From NCBI GenBank assembly GCA_001579985.1, contig LRSR01007926.1, positions 1 to 22,500 on the forward strand: a stretch of 22,500 nucleotides of DNA, read 5' to 3'. Position numbers and translations under genes: made by a program. Shown here in pieces: positions 1-9,400 of this stretch. This stretch comes from Hypsibius dujardini (lineage: Eukaryota > Tardigrada > Eutardigrada > Parachela > Hypsibiidae). The notes below the pieces were generated by a model. It was given only the letters and a program-made list of their open reading frames with translations, ran no database searches and was not told the DNA's origin. Each line of letters starts with the position of its first letter. Position 1 is the first letter of the stretch.

Positions 1-1252
1 GTTTGGGAAACCAAACCGGCAGCCCCTGCAACAGGCTTGGATACCGCTCCCACTACACCCTTTGTGATGCCCATCATCAGTGCCGTCAAGTATTGCGCTG
101 GTGTGAGAGACGGTTTCAGGACAGCCTGCATCGGCTGGTCAATCAAACCCGCAACAGCACCTAGCAGGCTCATACCAAACCCGGTCAGACCCTGCTTCAA
201 CCCACTGCCCAGCCCATCAGGATGCTGGCGATATTTTACTTCCATTTTTCGCATGACGTGCTCATCATCCAGCGATACCCAGTCGAGATTGCGAGAAACG
301 CTCTCCGCCAGATTAGTGACTGAGGTTAGGGTGCCCGCTGAGATGCCCGACACACAGGAAGAGGCACCTTTTGCCAGACCTGTGAAAAAAAACGAATAAA
401 TCAAAACGTGCCATCTCAGCCAATCGACAGAGCGGATGACTAAACAAACAGACAGACAGACGGACAGGACAGAGAGAGAGACAGACAGAGAGACAGACAG
501 ACGGACAAATGGGGTGAACAATGGCAAACCTTGTAGAAATGAAACTGGTCCAGCATGGAGAGAATTAAAAGGCTGAACAAACAAGTCCCCGCAACCGGCT
601 GACAGTGAGCGAAGAAGGCTCGCCGGATTGCCTAATAAATCCATCGATCCAATGACCCAACCCGCACGCAACAGAGTCCCTCTAATGTAGTGCTGCATGA
701 CAAAGTTCCAGACTTCCGTGGTGGTCGAGTTGACATCGTTACAGTCAATCGGTGAGAAGGATAGCGGTGTCTGGTTCAGACCAACAAACATCTTTAGTGC
801 TGCGTGAAGGGAAAGATAGACTTCCACGGGAGCAATGTGGATGCGCTCAATGATAACCGGGATTGCTGTTTGCAAGAGGCGCCGAGCGCGATCACGGTCG
901 TCGATGGCTGTGGGAGTTGCGGTGCTGTCCGTTGGAGTTTTAATTACCAGAAGGGCGGGAACCAGAAAGGTGTCGACCAGACGGAGTAGATGAAAGGCGA
1001 GGGTGTCTTCGACGAAGCAGGCTAGAGGGGCAACGGAGACGTGAATGTTTTCTGGAGCAAGTGTCTCTGAATTCAGCTTGCACAGTACCTAATGTGATCA
1101 AAACAAACTCGGAATGAAACACAAAGAGAATGAATAATAGGTATAAATTCACAAGGCCAGACATGCAAAGACGCAAAGACGCAAAGACAGGCAGACAGAC
1201 AGGCAAACAGACAAGCAGACAGACAGGCAGACAGGCAGACAGACAGACAGGC

Positions 1253-1287
<35 letters not shown>

Positions 1288-4200
1288 AAAATAAACAAAC
1301 AGACAATAAACAGACAGACAGGCAGGCAGGCAGAGAGACAATCAGACAACAAAATAGACAGACTAATAAACACATAGACAGATAGATAGATAGATAGACA
1401 GGAATACAAGCAGCAAAGAATGGCCAAAGGGCGACAGTTCACTTACATTGAGAATACTCTGCACGTTTTTGGTAGGGTTCTCTTTCGCAATAATCACCGG
1501 AAAGTCGAAAAAGCCGCAGCTGTACATCTGATTATCCAGCTGCAGGTCGTTCACATTCACTGCGCACTCGTAGGTCCTCGTGGTCTGCCCGTCGCAGTAG
1601 AACTGCATAGAGATGTCGTCCACCGACAGGCGCAACACCTCCGCCACAACGTTCGCGTTTGAAATCTCATCGTCCAAAGTAAAAATCACGCTCTTCAACA
1701 CACAGGATATGCCGACATTCAACGCTGTCGGTGGCGCCGGGAGGTGATGTGGTGCAACGTCCGCCGGACTTGACGAAGTCGAGACAACACCATCAACGCC
1801 GCCGCTCAAGTCGTCAAACAACGGGAACGAGCTGTCGCGTCGGATTGATGACGGAGTTTGTAGCGGAGTAGCCACCCGACTGAGCGGGTCAATCAAAATG
1901 CGGACCGTTCGGCGATCCTGGCGTTCAAAGTGCAACTTCAGGTAGCACATACCAGGCACGGATACAAAACGGTCATTCGTGGCGGTGAAGGCGTCCACGG
2001 CTGTGGAGGACCAAACAACCTGCTGAAAAAAAAGTTAAAGTATTATATAAAAATGAAACGCCGAGAAATTTGAATATTCGGGACTGGGTTCACCACCTGC
2101 TGGGTAGTCGATCCGGTCTGGATGAGCCGCCCGATTCGCAGCAAATAGCTCGGCGCGACTGTGGACACCCGTGGAAACTCCTCATCCCGGCTGGGATAGC
2201 TGTAGGTGGCCAAGCTGCCTGGCTCGACGACCGGCAGTGGAATGAAGGATTCCTTTTCCTCAAAAGTCACAAAACCTGCAACCCAAAAGAGAAGATGTCG
2301 TTAGATCCATCACGTTTTCATAAAATCAATGAGGTTATAGCGCACCTGGCCCTTTTCTGACACACTCCCCAAACACCAGCTGATAAGGGCAGTTATTGCG
2401 AAAGATCAAATTAGGTGCGTCGCTGAGCTCCACCAGCAATTGACACACGCCCAGGTCCTCCACCGCTGTCACTTTACAACACAGTCCTGGTATGCGGTCA
2501 TCCGGGTCCGGTAAGGGTGCGTTGAGTTTGACCACCCGAGTCTTCTTGCCCCTGACGTCCTTAATTTCTCGAGGGAAACTCCACTTCGGTTCGGGAAAGG
2601 ACCGGGATGATATAGAGATATAGGTGAGCAGATCGGCAGCCCTTGTCGGATCCAGCTCGACTGGGTGCTTCGGCGGAACAAGCAGGACAAACGGTGACAG
2701 AGAAACACGAGAGGACGTGTCAGACAGGCTCGGGTGTTCCAGCTGCTTCAAAGCCGCTGGGTAGTCCATCTGCCATAAATAAGATTAGTCCGTAAACCTA
2801 ATGTTCGGCTATGGTAAATGTCTGTCTGCCTGTTTGTCTGCCTGCCTGTCTGTCTGTCTGCCTGTTTGTTTGTTTGCTTGCTTGTCGGTAATTTTTCTGC
2901 CTGCCGGCAGACCTTACCTTGGTGTGCATCTTCGGCGTCACGAACGATCCTAATAAGATATGACCGGCCACATCAGAAGCATAAAGAGCAGAGTATCGAC
3001 TGGTAATATGCAGGGTGTAGACGGAGTCCTCGTCAGTCAGTCTCAGGGTCAGATGGTGAATCTGTTGGGCAAAGAGGGTAAACACTTCCGAAATAAACAC
3101 TTTATTCTCTTCGATTTACTAACCCGAATTTGTGTTAGATCTTTTTCCCAGAAAGTAACAACGTAGAAACCGCCACTCAACAGCACTCCCATACCGGTGC
3201 AATCCATCATGGGCTCTCGTGCGGCTTGCGACGGCTGGATGTCAAAGTAATCAGACAGGAACACTGTTTCACCTTCGCGTACGCCAAGTCGAACCTGACC
3301 CTGGATCATACAAAAAGGTAAACTGAAGACCTTTGTCGTCGGCGCATCGGAGGCTACTGCCACTTACTTTGGAAGAGATAGGCAGGACCGAAGCACCCTT
3401 CCGAGGAATGACCGTGATCAGTGTCTCCTCTTCGCCGTACAACAACAGATCGCATGCGTAATCGCTGACCAGCCGAATCCCGTTCGGCTTCACATGGACC
3501 AGCAAGGTGTCGGTAAAGGCAGTTTGCCGTTCGAACTCCAAGAGGAAATCCAATGTCGAAATAGCAGCTGCATTGGTGGAGTCCACGATGCTCTGACGGC
3601 GGCCCTTTTCAAACAACGGGGCAGTCAAATTGGTATCGCCAATCAAATCGGCACTGTTTCGGACGAAAGCCCGAGGTGGCAGGGCTGCCAGGATTTGCGG
3701 GAGGTTGATCTTCAGATGCTGCGCTCCCTTGCCGGAACTATAAGGCGAAAACGTAATTGAACCAAATGGGTCGAAACTTAAACTGGAAGAACAAATCGCA
3801 CCCAATTTTGTTGATTCGAACTTGACAGTCTTCAGGCGAAAAGGGTAGCAATGAGAAGGGGACGGATTGATGAGCGGAGATGTTCTCTTGTAGCTGGGCA
3901 GACCCACAGTCGACCTCCATGTGAATGGCATACGGAAGATGATTTTTCACGCACATAACCGAGGAGAAGGCCAGTAGCCGGCTCCCAGGCGGCGCTACGG
4001 GAAATGTTAAATTGGCCCAAACGTCCAACGCCGCGCCTGACACGACCGGAAGCTGGAAAACGACTCACTTACGAGGGGACTCACTTACGAAGGTACATTC
4101 ATTATGCGAAAGAAGGTTTCACAGTTACCTTGATGACGGCATGATCCGACTTGGCAGTCATGGCCACACCCTCTGACCAAACACCGGCCTTTCGCCGCAC

Positions 4201-6437
4201 CCGATAGCGCTTGATCTTCTCCACCGGAACACATCGGGTAGATGACGCCATGCCCGCTGGGAAGGAAATGGCTTCCTGGACCATTTCGATGACGGGATTT
4301 GAGACGTAGTCCGGTTCCGTGTAGAGCTGTACTTCGATGTCGAAGTTCAGTTGATTGGACACCATGAACTGCGTTGCGAGCACCACCTGTAGAGAGGAAA
4401 TACAAAACGAAACACGTTAGGCTTCTTCCGCTGAGCCGAGAACAAATCTGATTCACAAACTTGTTTCTGAATGTTGTTCAAAGACCGGACCGAACAGACC
4501 AGTCCGAGCTCCAGGTCCTCCGCCGTGGGAAATGTGCACAGTTTACTCCCGACATCCACGGGGCACGCCTCACTCCACAAGTTTGGATATGTCTCCACAC
4601 TGAATTGCAGCTTCTAAAATGTTCATTTCAAAAATGCAGTTATAAGCGGCGTCAGCTAAGGGCGTTCTCGTCGGCGAGATAATGACCGGCGAGACCGATG
4701 CTCGGACATACCAATTCGGCCCGTTGACTGCGCCACGAATACGGATGCATCTCCTTCGGTTTGATGTAGATGCACTCGTCAGTGGTGTACTGGCGGATGC
4801 GCACCACATGGCACGTGTCGTTGCACACCACAATGTGATTCATGATGGGGAGCGAGGCGTATTCCCCAGTCTGAGCCTGAAGACATTCCCTCATGAGGCC
4901 AAATTCCTAAGCATTGGCAGGACAACACTTTTCTTACCATTCTCCATGCTAGATAGCCCATGCTAAGGCTATGGACCGCATTCTGGCCGCAGTGAAGCAC
5001 CAACGGTGTCTTGGAGTCCAGCTTGGCCTGTATAAATACTTTGTCTTCGGTGGTATAGGAAAAGTTGCAGGAAAAGGAGCAGGCTTCCAACAACGGCTGG
5101 ACTGTCAGGAAACGATAGTTGACGAAATCACACTCCATCCAAAAACCGGCGTCCACTGATATCTTCCAGCTGTCTTCATCGCCAACGATACGGGAGTGCA
5201 GTGAAATTTTATCGAGCTTAACGCGACAGAACTCCTGGTCGCTGGGATAAGACGAGTCGTAGGTGAAGCCACTGATCAGACTGTGACCTAAGATCAAATA
5301 AAAAAGCAGACTGATTCGCCGTGAAAACAGGGAGTCGAAGTTTTGATACAATCAACGACAAGATTGAGTACACTGGAGGGTCCGGGGTATGGGCAAAAGG
5401 GCGGGGCAGGGGTGGTTGATTGTTCGATTGTTTGAAAACCACCCCCTGCCCCGCCCCTTTTGCCCATTCCCCAGACCCTCCAGTGTACTCAATCTTGTTG
5501 TTGACTGTAGATGTAAGTTTTCATACCAGTCGAGTTCGCCAAAACCGGGACATGATGGATGAGACCGAGCGTCGTTACGCCGATATCGAAACTGAAATGC
5601 AACGACGAAGGCACGCCCACGATGATGCCGGAGTTGATCTTCATGCAGCCCGCAAGTGATAATACGGAAATTGGAAATTCTTTCAAACTGCGAAGGGTAG
5701 ATATGTTACAGGCTGAAAATGAAACTGAAGAAAGGAAGAACTTTCACACCTTTCCTCCTGGATGTTGTAAGACACTTTGACACGCCAGACATCCGAAATC
5801 GGGAGTCGATCAAAATCTTCTGGAATCACATCGGGGAAACGAAACATGCACTCTTTGCTTTCCATGAGCGTGAAAGTGCGCAGATCGACGAAGTTGTTTG
5901 ACGGTCGCTTCAGGTATTGTAGGCTGCAGACGATCTATCGGGAAACGGAAGCGTTGAGGGTTTTTTGATTTGACTTTTCGAGAAGTGAATTAAAAAATAC
6001 GCACCTCTTGTCTGGCATCAGCGGCATCCACCGATATTTGAAACGGCACGGGAATGATTGCAACCGACGAGATCGTGCGCAATTCCGGATACCTCCACGT
6101 CATAGTCTGGTCGGTTTGACTTTCACAAAAACGAACTTGGTTCACATCCGGTATCTGGCCTGCAAAGCAAACACAAACATGTCTCGGCAGAATACACCCC
6201 GGCATTAGGTTAGACGTAACATACTATCGCGATCAGTCTTGGAGATCTGATGGTACTCCCAATGGTGCATCCGAAGATCGTCTAGGCTGGCGATTACTTT
6301 TAGGGTTGGGGGCACACGTTTATTCGGCTTCTCTGACCTGTGTTGGTCGGCCAGGCTGTTCTTCAGCAGCTGAATGAGAAAAGCGAAATGCATTTTCAAG
6401 TCGAATTAAAAGCATATGGTCAAGCACGTGAATAGCA

Positions 6438-6476
<39 letters not shown>

Positions 6477-9400
6477 GGCAGACAGGCAGACAGACAGACA
6501 GACAGACAGACCGATAGACCAATAATCTTACCGTGAAAGTTGTCAGCGTTTCATCCAACACCTTCTTCACACTGCTCAGGGTCGTTGCACCCACACGCAG
6601 CGGCAGTAGACTGATATCACCATTGATGAAGCTGGCAACTGACTCTCCAGACCCGAACGCCTCAAACAGCAATCGACCTGAGACAGGTCCGAGACACGCT
6701 TCCCGTGAAGCTCGTCCCAAGTTCACCAACAATGCACGCATGTCGTACTCGTAAGAGGCAATGTTCGGATGTTGACTGATGAGACGAAGGGAGCCCGAAT
6801 GGATACACATCTTCACGTGGTCAAATGCTTCATCTTGCACATCCAGCGAAACCTTCTCATGACGGATTTCGAACGTGGCTTTCGGATAGGCCAGGACTGG
6901 TGGGACTGCTCCTTGTGGTGGAACCGGAGTGATTGTCATCTCGCGGTAGAGCGACGCGTTCGAAAAGTCTCTCTGGTACTGGACCGCCATGCCGAGATTC
7001 TCGATGAAACGATTGATGAAATGGGAATAAACAGTCAATTTGGTGGTGGTAGAGAGGTGCAGTCCGTAGGTAACTTCTGGAACAGGAGAGCCAGATTTGA
7101 AATGTAAGTTCAAGCAACCAAATCTTTTATTCTGACCGTTTATCTTATGATCAGCTGTTCGACGAAGGATTACGTTGTAGGCGGAAATCCTCATACTGCC
7201 AACCTGAAAAGACAGCCAGTCACGATTCTAGACGTTCCACAGACTCTTTAACAAGCGCCAAATCGGTGTACAGCAAACGAGGAAGGTCAGCATACCGTTG
7301 CACTGCCTGTGCGCTCCAGTGAGGAATTCCTTGCTGCTGAACTCCGTTCCTTCAAGACACTGGACATCAATGTCTCTGATGACTCTGCAAAACAAAATGC
7401 GAATCCATTTCACTGACAAAAGCCAAGAGAGTTTTGGCTGTAAGGGAGAGAGGGCACTAACTGACCTCCGATCAACAACGACACTTCAAATGACGCAATT
7501 CGAGTGACAATGGAGCTCGTCGTGCTACATTGCGATAGCTTCGATAAAAAATTTCCGCACTTCAGATCCACCCGTAACAAATTCTCTGAAAAAGAGAAGT
7601 TTCGTACAACATTCCGAGAACTTTTCAGGCACAGCGTCAATTGGGATGAAGTGTTTACTATCATGGGCGCTTTTGTCAAAGACACTGTCAGCCAGTGCTT
7701 TGAAAGTTCGATGAGCCACGAAGCTACCGATGTCCTGAAGTATGCCGGACACGCAAAAGTGAGTCAGCAGAATCTCCGGAAGCGACGCCATGACTTGAAT
7801 GCCTGAACAGGCAATGGTAGAAGCGTCCGGTGACTCGCCCCAAAGACGCTGGCAACGGAGCCGATCCACCGGTTGACGGTTCTTGTACTCCACCGTAATG
7901 GGGCTAGTTAGGTGGCGGACATCGCGAAACGGTGGATGTTCAGGCATGAGAATACACAAATTTGCCTCCACAGATGCAATCTACGGCGAAAGTCAGAATA
8001 CAAATTTTTAAACGATACGGCCAGACCGGCAGTCACGGACGGACGACCCGAGCAATAAGGGGAAAATAAACGAGACACGTGCCAGAGATGACAGAGGTAG
8101 AAAACTTACGGACATATTGACATGTACACTGCAGCTCTGCTTCAACGATTCTGACGCAAGCCCAGATATATTTTCCGCAGCGTCAAGCAACCTTCCTGGG
8201 TTAAATGGCGCTGTCTGCCCATAATCAAACCTATCGGCTTGCAGGATTAACGCCGGTGAATCCGATGGTATCGAATTCGTTTTTGCCTGTAAAAGGAACC
8301 AATAAGAACTCGATCCACCTGTTATGGACAAAGACAAACAGGTTCTGGAAGCACCCACCTTTTTCTTCATTATTGCACGTTGCACAGACGGATGACTGGG
8401 CGCAACCACGACCAGAGTCGGTTGAAGCAGAGAAATCCGGAGGATCCGCAGGGGTTCTTCTTTGGGCTTGATCTGGGCATTCTGAAGCGTGGGAGAGGGA
8501 CTTCGCGTGGGGTCTACGAAACAACGTGTACTACACCAGCCTTAAATACCAGACAAACCAAAGCAAAGAAATCTCATACCGGTTGAAGCATCGTATGGCG
8601 GGTACGAGTAATTTGTAAACCACTGCATGAAATGTTGATAGCGATGGAAGGCGGCACTGTCCAACAGAAGCATCGCCGGCGAGATTATCACCCGAAAATG
8701 CGCACTTTGACTGATGTTGTGTTGTATCATGTCGCTTTCGGTCATCTTCACCAGATCTAAGATACAGAAACCAGTGATGAATAACCACTATAACCACTCA
8801 TCGATACACAGAAAACAAATTCAGTCAGTGCAATAGAAGATATATTACTTCCGGTGAAGTCATCTGGAACTTCTACCACAGATGCCGAATCAGCCACTAT
8901 CACTCCGAATGTGCTTAAGAGACCGGCCTCCGAGTTGTAAGCCAAATAGCTATCCATGGATTCAAACGGAGCTTTCAAGTCGATACTCTCCTTTTCGTCG
9001 TCCGCAGTGCCGAAAAGAGAACCGCTCAGCAGGGTCTGTCTTTCTGATGGTGAATTGTTACTGTCGTTGAAGGAGAGAATCGGCTGTACAAAAGGGAAGA
9101 TTCTGTAGAACGACAAGCACACGAACAAAAGTAGGTCCAGTGAGGACATACCCTGACAGCCTCCGTGTTGGATGACGTATTTTCCCCACACGGACATTCA
9201 TTCACAGCAACCAGTTGACACATTCCGACAGCAGCCCGGAAACTGAAAAACTTGGCTTCGCGAGCTTTTGTGGTGAGAAAGCCATCCTCGACTTCCAGTC
9301 GCAGTATTGGCCGCCGTGACGACCGACCGCCTCTTCCAATATTCAAGGTCTCATTCATCTGCGACAATGCCACCAAAATGAAACAGCCATTTTCTTCAAA

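Larger units (their letters stand above)
1..2769 (-). other. VPS13B: VPS13B exons 25-29: conserved C-terminal region, incomplete
   Basis: Exons are 2769-2346, 2275-2097, 2022-1447, 1088-530 and 379-1, about residues 1923-2628. Exon 28 reads through VEVYLSLHAALKMFVGLNQT, TPLSFSPIDC and LLRAGWVIGSMDLLGNPASL. Exon 29 continues SAGTLTSVTNLAES, LDWVSLDDEHV and AVAGLIDQPMQAV before stopping at SKPVAGAAGLVSQ at the edge. These parallel the VPS13B C-terminus, part of the amphipathic-helix region shared with ATG2 that binds membrane. The remaining PH-like tail and the stop lie outside the window to the left. Exon 27 has a tandem CAGCAG acceptor at 2019-2024. Confidence 0.92.
5527..8756 (-). other. VPS13B: VPS13B exons 6-16: repeating beta-groove region
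   Basis: Exons are 8756-8580, 8513-8359, 8286-8110, 7980-7561, 7437-7296, 7203-7174, 7076-6532, 6369-6225, 6159-6005, 5934-5726 and 5687-5527, about residues 522-1294. Exon 6 contains FRVIISPAMLLLDSAAFHRY, which resembles the human segment around LDSSAVHRI. The rest is poorly conserved, rich in alternating hydrophobic residues as expected for the groove walls. Two models fit at exons 9/10: exon 9 ending at 7561 with exon 10 starting at 7437, or exon 9 ending at 7529 with exon 10 starting at 7384. Both keep frame. Exon 11 is a 30-nt microexon. The intron between exons 15 and 16 (5688-5725) is only 38 nt. Confidence 0.8.

Noticed and set aside
37-399. Plus-strand 120-codon frame at the left edge
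   Set aside because: The minus strand of the same DNA encodes the strongly conserved VPS13B C-terminal exon, so the plus frame is a shadow.
940-1442. Long minus-strand frames rich in Cys-Leu-Ser-Val
   Set aside because: They are translations of the (ACAG)n microsatellite, open in every frame because the repeat lacks stops. The same holds at 2818-3006, 19661-20326 and 21558-21891.
4614-4711. Direct read-through of VPS13B exon 18 into exon 19
   Set aside because: The exon 18 frame meets TGA shortly after 4650. Donor TTG|GTATGT and acceptor TTTTAG restore a phase-0 joint and a conserved domain reading.
5341-5515. Foldback as a classical MITE with target-site duplication
   Set aside because: I found no matching short direct repeat just outside the two arms, so I report only an inverted repeat.
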